Source: Bacteroides neonati (GTDB taxonomy: Bacteria > Bacteroidota > Bacteroidia > Bacteroidales > Bacteroidaceae). Taken from it: a DNA stretch of 64,000 nucleotides. Positions 35,623 through 45,161 of this stretch are shown here, one piece after another. A program made the translations under genes and the position numbers. Within the stretch, counting starts at the first letter, position 1. Each line of letters begins with the position of its first letter. Under the pieces are notes generated by a model. That model was not told the DNA's origin, did no database searches, and worked only from the letters and a program-made list of their open reading frames with translations. Location of the stretch: positions 62,001 through 126,000 of the forward strand of contig NZ_HG726019.1 of NCBI RefSeq assembly GCF_000499785.1. Direction: 5' to 3'.

Positions 35623-37551
35623 TTATTTCTCGCCATCGGCTTCCAACCAACCCGGGTTCTGTGTTAAATTTGAATTTAATCGAATTTCTTCAGCCGGAAT
35701 AGGCCATAGGTAACGATAATCACTCCAAGGAAGCACTCCCTTAATCGTTTTCTTATACGGACTTTTAGGATAGCAAATCAAGAAATTCTCGTCATCCAAA
35801 AAGACATCTTTGCCTATTGTAACCTTCGCTGCAACTCCTCCATTCTTACGATCTTTGTGCGAACCGTCATATAGTTTTTGCATTTCTGTATCAAACTTCA
35901 TTCCTCGCAAAGGAACAGTCAATAGATTACCAGCCTTCCAGCGCATCAAATCAGCATATCGTTGATTTTCCAAAGCAAACTCAACTCGTCGCTCGCGACG
36001 AATTTCACGTAACAACGGAGCCACTGTATAGTCTAATTTATCGGTATAAATCCGATCCAGACGTGGATCAATAGGCTCTTGACCTACCACCAACTTAGCA
36101 GTAGGGTATTTCGCAAAATCAAATCCTGCTCTTTTACGCAAAGCATTGATTGTTAAATCAACATCCACCTGAGACAATGTTCCATATAATTCATATTTAA
36201 CCTCGGCGTACATCAACAATAGTTCGGCATAACGAAATTCGATCGCTGCTTGAATACCCTTTATTGTAGCATCTTCCTCTTCTTTATCACCCATCCAATG
36301 CTTAATGAAGCGATATCCAGTCACAGTACTGCCACTCGTGTTGTAATTCAGTGCAGGATATTCAATACCATTTGCAGGGTCAACAACTCCAGAGAGATAA
36401 ATCGTAATGTATTCGCCCGGGCGACAAACAGTCTGAGTTAAACGAGGGTCGCGGTTATCGAGTTCTTTCCACATACCATAACCTTTGAATAAAGGATTAA
36501 TCTCGTAATTTCCCTCAGAACCTCCCGTATAAATAGGACGTCCATCAACACATAAATATTCTTCTATTAGCCCTCGTGTAGCCCCCATCGCTTGGCGATT
36601 GGAGTTATTTTGTCCATAATATCGTTGAAAGGAAGTACCATATTCATCCTTAATACAGGTACGCCCTAAAATAACTTCAGGATTATTGTCATGGGCAGTA
36701 GCTCCTTTAGCCGTAAACATTTTATAATAAGAATTTTCGCCATCTTTATTATACAAGCTATATTTGCCCATTAATGCGTTGCACGCTGTTTCGCACTCCT
36801 GAAGAAATTTGGTACCATCCAGTTTTAGTTCATTGTGATACTTACGATAAGTACCTTCGAATAGACAAATGCGTGCTTTGAGGAAGTTAGCTACATCTTT
36901 ATTCAACCGTCCTTTTTCCTCTTTTCCTTTTATCGGCAAATGGGCTACTGCTTTGTTCAGACAGAGTAAAATAGAGTCCATCACTTCGGCACGAGGCGTT
37001 CGTTTCATGTATAACTCTTCCGAATCAACATTCAGATCGGTAGTCATCCAAGGTACATCTCCAAAATACAATACCTTTTCATAATACTCCCATGCTTTAA
37101 AAAAATAAGCTTCGGCGGCATATTTATCAAGAGTAGCCTGTGGCAAATCAGCACGTTGATAGCGTGTTAAAAAGAAATTGATGTTGCGAAGATTACTCCA
37201 CTCCCAACCATTGGCATCTGCTCCTGTTCCTGTGGGGATCTTTTTGGCATCAGCCAATTCAGTAAACTCATTACCTGTACGAATACAGTTGTCGGAGAAA
37301 ACATCACCATATGCCAACGGACTTCCTGTAATAGGTAACGGATAAATATATTTTTTATCCGCCCATCCATCGCCATGCCCAATGATATATATGGGATAAA
37401 ATCTATTTAGATACAACTTCATATCGCCCTCTGATGTCCAGAATGTCATATCAGTGGGTACATCCAATGGATAGCGCTCCATGAAATCATCGTTACAACC
37501 AACCATCATGGTTACCAATCCTAACGCTGCAATATATTTTCTTATATTCAT
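35623..37551 (-). CDS. SusD/RagB family outer-membrane glycan-binding lipoprotein
   Basis: 642 residues starting with a lipoprotein signal (KYIAALGLVTMMVGC; Cys at about residue 19), followed by NDDFMERYPLD, the typical SusD start. TPR-like helices include FFKAWEYYEKVLYFGDVP. The C-terminal SusD region has LREIRRERRVEFALENQRYADLMRW and ends with YLWPIPAEEIRLNSNLTQNPGW. SusD covers the SusC barrel as a lid and binds the glycan at the cell surface. 24 bases after SusC. Confidence 0.95.
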   Translation of the reverse strand: MNIRKYIAALGLVTMMVGCNDDFMERYPLDVPTDMTFWTSEGDMKLYLNRFYPIYIIGHGDGWADKKYIYPLPITGSPLAYGDVFSDNCIRTGNEFTELADAKKIPTGTGADANGWEWSNLRNINFFLTRYQRADLPQATLDKYAAEAYFFKAWEYYEKVLYFGDVPWMTTDLNVDSEELYMKRTPRAEVMDSILLCLNKAVAHLPIKGKEEKGRLNKDVANFLKARICLFEGTYRKYHNELKLDGTKFLQECETACNALMGKYSLYNKDGENSYYKMFTAKGATAHDNNPEVILGRTCIKDEYGTSFQRYYGQNNSNRQAMGATRGLIEEYLCVDGRPIYTGGSEGNYEINPLFKGYGMWKELDNRDPRLTQTVCRPGEYITIYLSGVVDPANGIEYPALNYNTSGSTVTGYRFIKHWMGDKEEEDATIKGIQAAIEFRYAELLLMYAEVKYELYGTLSQVDVDLTINALRKRAGFDFAKYPTAKLVVGQEPIDPRLDRIYTDKLDYTVAPLLREIRRERRVEFALENQRYADLMRWKAGNLLTVPLRGMKFDTEMQKLYDGSHKDRKNGGVAAKVTIGKDVFLDDENFLICYPKSPYKKTIKGVLPWSDYRYLWPIPAEEIRLNSNLTQNPGWLEADGEK

Positions 37552-37575
37552 AATTATTTCTGTTTTTAGTCATCA

Positions 37576-40500
37576 TTAAAAGTTAACCTGAACACCCAAT
37601 GCGATGGAACGCATCATGGGATAAGCAGACTGAATGGATTCGGGATCAAACACACCGGGAACTCCTGAAATAGTAAATAAGTCGTAACCGGAAAGATTGA
37701 AGCGCACCGTATTAAGCGAAATCTTCTGAGTCCATTGTTGAGGTAAGGTATAACCCACTGCCAACGTTTTCAGGCGTACATACGCACCATTGTACATATA
37801 CCGACTATTGGTCGTTACGTTTTGACTACGTCCATACATATGATATTGAGCATTCGGATTTTCCGGTGTCCATGAATTTTCAAACGTATGTCGATTGCCT
37901 CCCGAATCACTGCCACCAAAAAGCATACTGTCGCTAATAAATACATCACGTTTAGCAACACCTTGAAAGAAAAGGTTCAAGCTAAAGTTTTTCCAAGAAA
38001 CATTTCCATTCAAACCAAAACGAAAGCGAGGAGTAGAGTTGCCCAGCACTCGAAGGTCTCCTGAGTTATAGACCGTATTTTCCCCATTGGAAATTCGATT
38101 GTCGGGACCTACATCGCTCTTTTTTTCATCATCGCCTTTAGAACCACCCAAATCGGCAAAACGGAGGTCACCAGGATACCAAGTTGAACTTATATCGGTT
38201 TGTGAGGCTCCTTTAAGTATATATTTACCATTGGCATCGATATCAAAATCACTCTCTTGCAAAATGCCCAAACACTCATAGCCCCATATCTCACCAATCA
38301 CCTTACCGTCATATAGACTGGATAGAGATTTGTTTCTGTTACCACTGAATTTCTTAACGGTAGTGATATAGTCGGACAATACAAAGCTAACATCATATCT
38401 AAGTCCATTGCTCAAACGATCTTGCCATTTCAAGCTCAGTTCCCAACCATTGGTCTTCAAAATACCTGAGTTCTTTTTGGGAGCTGAAGCACCCAATGTA
38501 GCTGGATATTGGTCGCCTGCCATTAAGATATCTTTCGTTTCACGGTTATACCAGTCGAATGAAAAGTCCAGGCGATTATTTAAGAAAGAGGCATCCAATC
38601 CAAAGTCGATGGTAGTAGCCGTTTCCCATGTTAATGAGGGAGATACCAATCCGGAAGATTTAATGCCAAACGGTCGTGTTCCTCCCATGTTCCAAGGCAC
38701 ATACTCTACTGCACCATATTTGGCAATGTAAGCATAGTTATCCACATTCTGATTTCCCAAAGAGCCCCATGAGCCTCTTAGCTTCAGGTTGTCCAACCAA
38801 GAGCGTGTACCGGTCATAAACTTCTCCTCCGAAAGTCTCCAGCCAGCCGAAAAAGAGGGAAAGAATTTGAAACGATCGGCTGTTGGGAAGCGTGATGTTC
38901 CATCGTAACGTCCGTTGAACTCAAATAAATAACGATCATTATAGATGTAGTTTGCACGAGCAAATGCTCCACGAACAGCCCAGTGTTCAGCACCATCTCC
39001 GGCATATTGCTTACCAGTAGCTGTATTTATCATCGGAAGGTTCGGATTCAGGAGATTCTCACCTCTTGCATCGGAACTACGATACACATACCACTCCTGA
39101 TTGAAACCCAATACAGCTCCTAGACTGTGTTTGCCCAATGCCTTGTCATAGCTGGTATAAGCATTGATGGTATAAAAATCTGAATGATTAATGCTCTCCG
39201 AAACATACGAAGGGTCGGTATGGGTTTTAATTACAGACGACCAATCATCAACAACATACTCACGTGTCGGTACAACTATTTTCTGGTAATATTCATTGGG
39301 ACGATAAGAAAATTCTCCCTTTACAGTTAAACCCGGAAGAATAGTAATAGTAGGAGTTACATTAAACACAGCATTTGTACGCTTGGTGTCACGGGTAGCA
39401 CCATAAGCCAACCAGCCTAAAACATTATCAGTCCATGTATTCGGTTGCGGATCATTTGGTCCGGTTTTAATGGGCATACATATATTACGACTCACTTCGC
39501 CCATCATAGCTCCCCACAATGTGCCTTTTTGAGGATTTAGATAGGGTTCATCGTAGCTGGTGGTATTATAACTGACCTTTGTCGCTACTGTAAACCAATT
39601 GTTAACCTCTGTGTCCAGATTAATCATACCATTGAAACGGTTCTGTACATCAGTTTCAATTTTATACATACCTTCTTGTTGTTGATAGCCTAAAGATATA
39701 TAATAACGGGTTTTAGCCGTTCCACCGGTTAAACTCACTGTATGTTTCTGCATCGGAGTCCAGTCTCTTACTGCCTCGTCATAGGGATTCATACTACTAA
39801 CCCAATTAAATCCGGTAGAGCTTCCCTCTTTGTATATCCATGCGGGTGCATTTACTGGATCATCTCTCCACGCTTTTTTTGCAGCCAAAAGTGTTTCGTT
39901 ATAGGTCGATACCGTTCCTCCAGTCAACTTGGTCAATTGGTTTGCTGCTAATTGAATCGTATAGGCATCCATAATATCAGGTCGAGCAGATGGAGTATTC
40001 CACTGCATGTTGAAATTATAGGTTACATTGGCTTTTTGTTCTTTTTTGCCTGATTTAGTTGTTACCAACAAAACACCATAAGTAGCACGAGCACCATAGA
40101 TAGCCGATGATGCAGCATCTTTCAATAATGATATGTTTTCGATATCATTAGGATTCAACATACTTAGGTAAGTTTCGTCCATCTGCACACCATCAACCAA
40201 AATCAAAGGGCTACCGTTCTTTACCTCCCATTTACCTTTACTATCTTGCTCCATTGAGGTACCACCACGTACGTTGAAAGTAGGAACCGCATTGGGTGAT
40301 GCACTCGTAGAGGAGATATTGAGGTTGGGAATTACTCCTTGTAGTGCCTGTCCTATATTACCTACCGGTTTATTTTCAAATACTTCTGAGGAAACAGAAG
40401 CTACGGCTCCTGTTAGGTTGACTTTCTTTTGCGTTCCAAACCCGACAATAACCACCTCATCAAGAGCCAAGGCATCTTCATTTAATTCAATCACTGTTTT

Positions 40501-41025
40501 AGTGCCGGCTTTTACTTTCTGGGTAATATATCCGATATAAGAAACCACTAAATTAGAACCCGATTTTACCTTTAAGGTATAATTACCCTCCAGATCAGTA
40601 ATCACACCATTAGCTGTTCCTTCTTCCAGTACATTAGCACCAATAATTGCCTCTCCCTTTGAATCGGTCACAGTTCCCTTAAGAGTCAGCTCTTTTCCGG
40701 AATCAGCAGGCCCGCTTTTTTTTAATGGGAACAGGGCTATTTGCGTATTTACAATATCATAGCCTAAATCGGTCCCTTTAAGTAATGATGTCATTAATTG
40801 GCGAATCGTAACCTTATTGACATTTAATTGAACTTTTTGGGAGAGATTAACCTGTTCTTCATCATAGAAAAATGTATACTTACTTAGCTTTTCGACTTGT
40901 GTCATAGCCTTAGAAAGTGGAATTTTTGAAAATTGAAGCGTTAAAAGCTTTTCTTTATCTTGTGCCGAAATTGTGACACATAAAAATAACAGCAATAATG
41001 TTGCTAGATATTCTTTAAATTTCAT
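37576..41025 (-). CDS. SusC/RagA family TonB-dependent transporter with STN domain
   Basis: 1149 residues. Signal peptide (LATLLLLFLCVTISAQ), STN domain (about residues 25-95: SKIPLSKAMTQVEKLSKY, TIRQLMTSLL), a carboxypeptidase-D-like domain (LKGTVTDSKGEAIIGANV), TonB box region DEVVIVGFGTQKK, plug (RGGTSMEQD, LKDAASSAIYGARATYGVLLV) and a beta-barrel ending in ALGVQVNF. The STN domain contacts the FecR protein and transmits the signal of substrate import to the ECF sigma factor. Imports oligosaccharides with TonB energy. 201 bases after FecR, separated by a terminator-like hairpin. Confidence 0.95.
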   Translation of the reverse strand: MKFKEYLATLLLLFLCVTISAQDKEKLLTLQFSKIPLSKAMTQVEKLSKYTFFYDEEQVNLSQKVQLNVNKVTIRQLMTSLLKGTDLGYDIVNTQIALFPLKKSGPADSGKELTLKGTVTDSKGEAIIGANVLEEGTANGVITDLEGNYTLKVKSGSNLVVSYIGYITQKVKAGTKTVIELNEDALALDEVVIVGFGTQKKVNLTGAVASVSSEVFENKPVGNIGQALQGVIPNLNISSTSASPNAVPTFNVRGGTSMEQDSKGKWEVKNGSPLILVDGVQMDETYLSMLNPNDIENISLLKDAASSAIYGARATYGVLLVTTKSGKKEQKANVTYNFNMQWNTPSARPDIMDAYTIQLAANQLTKLTGGTVSTYNETLLAAKKAWRDDPVNAPAWIYKEGSSTGFNWVSSMNPYDEAVRDWTPMQKHTVSLTGGTAKTRYYISLGYQQQEGMYKIETDVQNRFNGMINLDTEVNNWFTVATKVSYNTTSYDEPYLNPQKGTLWGAMMGEVSRNICMPIKTGPNDPQPNTWTDNVLGWLAYGATRDTKRTNAVFNVTPTITILPGLTVKGEFSYRPNEYYQKIVVPTREYVVDDWSSVIKTHTDPSYVSESINHSDFYTINAYTSYDKALGKHSLGAVLGFNQEWYVYRSSDARGENLLNPNLPMINTATGKQYAGDGAEHWAVRGAFARANYIYNDRYLFEFNGRYDGTSRFPTADRFKFFPSFSAGWRLSEEKFMTGTRSWLDNLKLRGSWGSLGNQNVDNYAYIAKYGAVEYVPWNMGGTRPFGIKSSGLVSPSLTWETATTIDFGLDASFLNNRLDFSFDWYNRETKDILMAGDQYPATLGASAPKKNSGILKTNGWELSLKWQDRLSNGLRYDVSFVLSDYITTVKKFSGNRNKSLSSLYDGKVIGEIWGYECLGILQESDFDIDANGKYILKGASQTDISSTWYPGDLRFADLGGSKGDDEKKSDVGPDNRISNGENTVYNSGDLRVLGNSTPRFRFGLNGNVSWKNFSLNLFFQGVAKRDVFISDSMLFGGSDSGGNRHTFENSWTPENPNAQYHMYGRSQNVTTNSRYMYNGAYVRLKTLAVGYTLPQQWTQKISLNTVRFNLSGYDLFTISGVPGVFDPESIQSAYPMMRSIALGVQVNF

Positions 41026-41127
41026 ACTTTTGTGAGAATTTAATGTTAACGGTTAGAGCCAGTTGCGAATTTTAAGGTGTTCAAGCTTCTTTGCAATCTG
41101 ACTTCTGTTAATTGAATTTTAATGGAA

Positions 41128-41161
41128 AAGGATACAACCATATAGCGTTGTGTCCTTTTTT
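41128..41161 (-). terminator. Terminator between fecR and SusC
   Basis: Stem AAAGGATACAAC facing GTTGTGTCCTTT with a short loop. T-runs lie on the plus side and a shorter one on the minus side. It would separate the regulatory transcript from the SusC transcript, as expected if SusC has its own ECF-type promoter. Confidence 0.65.
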
Positions 41162-41226
41162 TGGTGTTTTTCATTTCTATCTTCCACATAAGCCTTTGTT
41201 TTATTGATTAATAAATACGATTTATT

Positions 41227-42234
41227 TTACTGTGCGGATATTATTAATTCATTTTGCTCATTAAAAGTATAATCCATCGGATGAATACGATCCATAATGC
41301 GCATAACCTCTTCTAAAGACTCTTTTTGTAATTTAAATGTATAAAGATATTTGTCGGACAGCCGTGGATCAAGCGATATTTTGATATTATACCATTTCGA
41401 CAAAAACTTACAGATAACTCCCAACGATTGTTTTTCGAAAGTCAACATATCCTTAGCCCATGAAGACTCAAAATCAACATTACTTTTTTCCACCATAAGC
41501 TGATTGCTGTTTTTATTATAAGTAGCCATTTCTCCTGGTTGTAAAAAGCGTTTTTCTATACTAGTTTCTAAGGCTACCGAACCTTCAATCAGACTAACAA
41601 ATGTATTTCCCGATTCAGGAAATGATTCTATATTAAACTTGGTACCATGAACTATTACTTTCATTCCTTCCGTCTGAACAATAAAAGGCTTCTCTTTGTC
41701 GTGTGCGACGTCAAAATAAGCTTCTCCCGTCAAATTAATCTGCCGGTATTTCCAATCATAATATGTATCACAGGCTAAAGACGTTTTCGAATGTAACCAA
41801 ACTACTGTTCCATCGGGAAGAGTCATTTTAGATTTTCCAACAAGGTTACTATAAACTAATTCTTCTGCTTTAGGTTGACCGACTTCAATCCCTAAATAGA
41901 ATGAAATAGAAAAAGTTACAACGAATGCAATACATGCAACAGCCGCATATCGGCGGACAGAGCTAACAAATGCAAAAGGCTTAGTTTTGGGTCTTGATTC
42001 GATTCGATCAACTCTTGTAGCCATCCGTTTAGACAACTCTTTCCAATAATGGTCGCTATCCGGTACATAACCCGAGGCGTTATTCTGTACTTTCTCCCAT
42101 ACTTGCTGCAGCTCATCAAAGACTTCCTTATTCCGGTTATCGTCCAGCCACTTCATAAGCTGCCTATCTTCTTCAACAGCTATTCGATGCTGAAGTTTTG
42201 AGATAATCAGGTCCCAAGGAATTTCTGTCTTCAT
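41227..42234 (-). CDS. FecR family anti-sigma factor
   Basis: 335 residues. Cytoplasmic N-terminal segment of about 90 residues that binds the sigma factor (RQLMKWLDDNRNKEVFDELQQVWEKV), a single transmembrane helix (YAAVACIAFVVTFSISFYLGI), then the FecR domain: GKSKMTLPDGTVVWLHSKTSL, GEAYFDVAHDKEKPFIVQTEGMKVIVHGTKFNI, and the DUF4974 C-terminal domain. It holds the ECF sigma inactive until the SusC STN domain signals. A 432-base gap with a palindrome and promoter box separates it from the sigma gene. Confidence 0.93.
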   Translation of the reverse strand: MKTEIPWDLIISKLQHRIAVEEDRQLMKWLDDNRNKEVFDELQQVWEKVQNNASGYVPDSDHYWKELSKRMATRVDRIESRPKTKPFAFVSSVRRYAAVACIAFVVTFSISFYLGIEVGQPKAEELVYSNLVGKSKMTLPDGTVVWLHSKTSLACDTYYDWKYRQINLTGEAYFDVAHDKEKPFIVQTEGMKVIVHGTKFNIESFPESGNTFVSLIEGSVALETSIEKRFLQPGEMATYNKNSNQLMVEKSNVDFESSWAKDMLTFEKQSLGVICKFLSKWYNIKISLDPRLSDKYLYTFKLQKESLEEVMRIMDRIHPMDYTFNEQNELIISAQ

Positions 42235-42362
42235 ATTATATGTCCATTTAACGTTCTATATTAGTATGACACAAGAATAAAGCCTACCCCTTACCGAATC
42301 ATAAGTTTTTTCTCTCTTTTAACATTGTTAATCGTTATATCTTAATGCGAGATTCACCCCAT

Positions 42363-42460
42363 ACAAAAGTACGTAGTTTTTACGCCAATGAATACGTACT
42401 CATTGGCGTAAAAACTACGTACTTAACATAGCCTTAAAATAGTTCTTTTACAAACAAAGA
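42363..42460 (+). repeat. GTACGT repeat element, copy 2, with 54-base palindrome
   Basis: Diverged relative of 12583-12685. It contains a perfect inverted repeat with 23-base arms (42369-42391 and 42400-42422) and an eight-base centre ATACGTAC, followed by TTAACATAG and a TTTTACAAAC block. The rest of the 42235-42665 gap is AT-rich and I see no gene in it. Confidence 0.7.
42364..42371 (-). promoter_or_regulatory. -7 box at the end of the palindrome, before fecR
   Basis: Minus strand TACTTTTG matches TAnnTTTG and overlaps the last bases of the palindrome arm, about 130 bases before the fecR ATG. The palindrome would cover the -7 and -33 region, as an operator would. Confidence 0.4.
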
Positions 42461-42665
42461 AAAGTAAGTATATAGCTGCTTGATAAAAAACACATAACAA
42501 TCAATAAATCAACGTTTTTAGTTTAATAAAATAAAAGTCAAATTACACTCTAATTCACTTTATAGTTTACGACTCATCAACCTATAGAGTCATAATCCGA
42601 CAAGAATAGTTATCAATCTGTTAACTTCATTCAACCACAGCCCTTCGCAGATCTTCCTCTTTCTA

Positions 42666-43214
42666 TTAAAAAAGGTACGTATACTGCTCGCCCAGAAAAT
42701 CTTTAATACGCTTCAAGGCTTTTGTAATCTGTCCCTCCACGGTTTTGACAGAGATTTGCATCTCGTTGGCTATATGCTGATTCGAAAGATTTTCCTCCCG
42801 ACTCTTTCGAAAAACCTCCTGACAGCGGTCGGGAAGGGAACAAATAGCCTCTTCTATCAACCGGGTCAGTTCTTCCATCTCTAGTGACGATGAATCAATA
42901 ATCATCTGCCCATGGTCATTCACTTCATCCAGCGAAAGACTTGTTTTTCGGTCGCGCAAGCAGTTCAGGCATTTATTGCGCGCAGCACGAAACAAATATG
43001 CTTTGAGCGATATTTTCACTTCCATTTCTTGCCGATGCTCCCATACGTACAAAAAAATATCTAAGGCCAACTCTTCCGACTCCTGTCTATCATTCAAATA
43101 TACGTTCATAAAGCGGCACAAAGAAGCAAAATAAGTATCAAACAGATACTTAAAAGCATGCTCATCGCCCGATTGAATTAACTTCAAAAGCAGTATGTCG
43201 TCAGTGGTATTCAT
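42666..43214 (-). CDS. ECF sigma factor of the PUL
   Basis: 182 residues. Sigma-70 region 2 (AFKYLFDTYFASLCRFMNVYL, ALDIFLYVWEHR, KAYLFRAARNKCLNCLRDRK) and region 4 (LPDRCQEVFRKSREENLSNQHIANEMQISVKTVEGQITKALKRIKDF), without region 3, which places it in the Bacteroidetes ECF expansion family. It should activate the SusC promoter once FecR is released. ECF/FecR-controlled PULs in Bacteroides often target host glycans. A possible housekeeping promoter box lies at 43237-43244. Confidence 0.93.
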   Translation of the reverse strand: MNTTDDILLLKLIQSGDEHAFKYLFDTYFASLCRFMNVYLNDRQESEELALDIFLYVWEHRQEMEVKISLKAYLFRAARNKCLNCLRDRKTSLSLDEVNDHGQMIIDSSSLEMEELTRLIEEAICSLPDRCQEVFRKSREENLSNQHIANEMQISVKTVEGQITKALKRIKDFLGEQYTYLF

Positions 43215-43236
43215 AAATAGATTAATCCTTCAAGTG

Positions 43237-43244
43237 CAAAATTA
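43237..43244 (-). promoter_or_regulatory. -7 box for the ECF sigma gene
   Basis: Minus strand TAATTTTG, 22 bases before the sigma gene ATG. No clear TTG at the usual distance. Confidence 0.4.
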
Positions 43245-43374
43245 GAATATAAATTAGACTAAAAGAAAGAAATCATTAAAATTGTAGAGAGAAAACTAAA
43301 AGATGTTATACCTCGTTTCTGGTTTTCAATTGGGATATCCACAAAGGAAGAATTGACAAATAGAGGGTTATCAT

Positions 43375-43431
43375 AGTAAAAAACAGAGTGCTCGGAAGTT
43401 GTTTCACGCTAGTAAACAGCTTCCGAGCACT
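43375..43431 (-). terminator. Terminator of miaB
   Basis: A 13-base perfect stem GAGTGCTCGGAAG/CTTCCGAGCACTC (43385-43397 and 43419-43431); on the minus strand it is followed by TGTTTTTTAC. Confidence 0.85.
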
Positions 43432-43461
43432 CATATTATCAAATTGGTTATTATTTAATCA

Positions 43462-44829
43462 CTACACAGCCACTCCCTTAAGCGTTGCCGAACCAGCTTC
43501 TAAAACCTTCACCTTGACAAAGTCGCCTACTTTGTATGTACCTCGGTCGAACACAATCACCCGATTCTGTTCGGTACGGCCAAATAGCTGTTCGCGAGAA
43601 CGTTTGGAAACACCCTCGACCAGTACTTCATAAACATTGCCTACACACTGGCTGTTCGATTGAAGCGAAAGGCGGGTTTGAAGTGCAATAATTTCATTCA
43701 AACGAGCTATTTTTACTTCTTCGGGCACATTATCTTCAAGATGCTTGGAAGCATACGTACCGGGACGCTCAGAGTATTTGAACATAAATGCAGAATCGTA
43801 ACCGCAAATCTCCATTAAAGAAAGAGATTCCTGATGGTCTTCCTCTGTTTCGGAATGGAAACCGGAAAAAATATCAGTGGTTAATCCGCAATCGGGCACA
43901 ATGCGTTTAATGGCAGCTACACGATCGAGATACCACTCACGCGTGTATTTACGATTCATCAGCTTCAAAATACGCGAGCTACCGCTTTGTACCGGAAGAT
44001 GAATATGTTTACAAACATTGGCCACTTGCGCAATAACCTCAAGCGTCTCATCGGTCATATCCTTCGGATGAGAGGTGGTAAATCGGATACGTATCTGCGG
44101 TACCGATTCGGCTACCATACGAAGCAGTGTAGGGAACGTTACTACCGATCCATCGGCTTGTTCAAAAGAATAAGAGTTTACGTTCTGCCCAAGCAAAGTG
44201 ATTTCTTTATACCCTTTCTTTGCAAGGTCGGATACTTCGTTCAAGATGCTTTCCACATCGCGGCTACGTTCGCGACCGCGTGTATAAGGAACAATACAGT
44301 ATGTACAGAAGTTATTACAACCACGCATAATAGATACAAAACCCGAAATATGGTTGCCACAAATTCGCGAAGGAAGTACATCGCGATACGTTTCGGTAGT
44401 CGATAGCTCAACATTGATGGCTTTCTCGCCGGCTTCTACTGCTGCAATCAGTTCGGGCAGTGTCAAATAAGCATCCGGACCTACTACCAAGTCAACATGA
44501 TGATGTTCAATCAAATCATCCTTAACCCGCTCGGCCATACACCCCAGTACACCTACAATCAGATGCCGCTTCTTTTTTTTCATGGAATGAAAAAATTCAA
44601 GTCGGTTTAAAATACGCTGTTCCGCATTATCGCGAATAGAACAGGTATTCATAAAAACAGCATCAGCCTCTTCAAGAGTTTCGGCTACAGAATACCCTGC
44701 CATTTGCATGACAGAGGCTATTACTTCACTATCAGCCACGTTCATTTGGCAGCCATACGTTTCGATGAACAACTTTTTGTTGTCCACAGCAGTTGCAGAT
44801 TTAAAGTCCGCTCCCGTTAATTCATTCAT
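43462..44829 (-). CDS. miaB: tRNA-2-methylthio-N6-dimethylallyladenosine synthase
   Basis: 455 residues. Three MTTase parts: N-terminal UPF0004 domain with cluster ligands (YGCQMNVADSE, NTCSIRDNAEQ, GCMAER), radical SAM domain with CxxxCxxC in RGCNNFCTYCIVPYTRGRERSR, and a C-terminal TRAM domain (FGRTEQNRVIVFDRGTYKVGDFVKVKV). It thiomethylates i6A37 of tRNAs. Monocistronic, with a good promoter and a terminator. Confidence 0.95.
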   Translation of the reverse strand: MNELTGADFKSATAVDNKKLFIETYGCQMNVADSEVIASVMQMAGYSVAETLEEADAVFMNTCSIRDNAEQRILNRLEFFHSMKKKKRHLIVGVLGCMAERVKDDLIEHHHVDLVVGPDAYLTLPELIAAVEAGEKAINVELSTTETYRDVLPSRICGNHISGFVSIMRGCNNFCTYCIVPYTRGRERSRDVESILNEVSDLAKKGYKEITLLGQNVNSYSFEQADGSVVTFPTLLRMVAESVPQIRIRFTTSHPKDMTDETLEVIAQVANVCKHIHLPVQSGSSRILKLMNRKYTREWYLDRVAAIKRIVPDCGLTTDIFSGFHSETEEDHQESLSLMEICGYDSAFMFKYSERPGTYASKHLEDNVPEEVKIARLNEIIALQTRLSLQSNSQCVGNVYEVLVEGVSKRSREQLFGRTEQNRVIVFDRGTYKVGDFVKVKVLEAGSATLKGVAV

Positions 44830-44858
44830 ATTTTCTATTCATTTTTAGTTTTGGGTTA

Positions 44859-44891
44859 CAAAGATACTGCTTCAAGCCCAATAAGCTACAA
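44859..44891 (-). promoter_or_regulatory. Promoter of miaB
   Basis: Minus strand TTG (44889-44891), spacer of 22, TATCTTTG (44859-44866), 30 bases before the miaB ATG. Confidence 0.6.
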
Positions 44892-45015
44892 AATTGACAC
44901 AAAATTAACACGATAAGTAAGTAATCATCGCTTTATTCTATAATTAATGTTAATATAATAAACATTTGCATGAGTACCCTTTGGCTGTATCAATTTTATT
45001 TCACACATTTGTGGA

Positions 45016-45093
45016 ATGAAAGAAACATTAGATTTTTTCATAGTTAAGGTTTAGGTTAAAAAAATAAGGGGAGCTGTGAAGCTGCCCTTTTTT
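45016..45093 (+). ncRNA. Predicted small RNA or leader with intrinsic terminator
   Basis: A terminator hairpin (45066-45093; AAGGG-AGCT facing AGCT-CCCTT, GTGA loop, six T) stands between divergent genes, with no coding gene reading into it on either strand. Just before it a 12-codon frame (starting about 45017, ending TAG before the stem) could be a leader peptide. The transcription start is not clear. The transcript could also run on the minus strand, where TTATTTTTTT follows the stem. Confidence 0.4.
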
Positions 45094-45102
45094 CATTATA
45101 AA

Positions 45103-45137
45103 TTGTTAGCACTAATCAGATTAAATGTATACCTTTG
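45103..45137 (+). promoter_or_regulatory. Promoter of the 118-residue membrane protein gene
   Basis: TTG (45103-45105), spacer of 24, TACCTTTG (45130-45137), 25 bases before the ATG at 45162. Confidence 0.5.
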
Positions 45138-45161
45138 CCGAAAATATAGAACGAAACGTCT

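Noticed and set aside
42369..42422. Invertible promoter bounded by inverted repeats
   Set aside because: The arms are only eight bases apart, too close to flank an invertible segment, and no recombinase gene is in the window.
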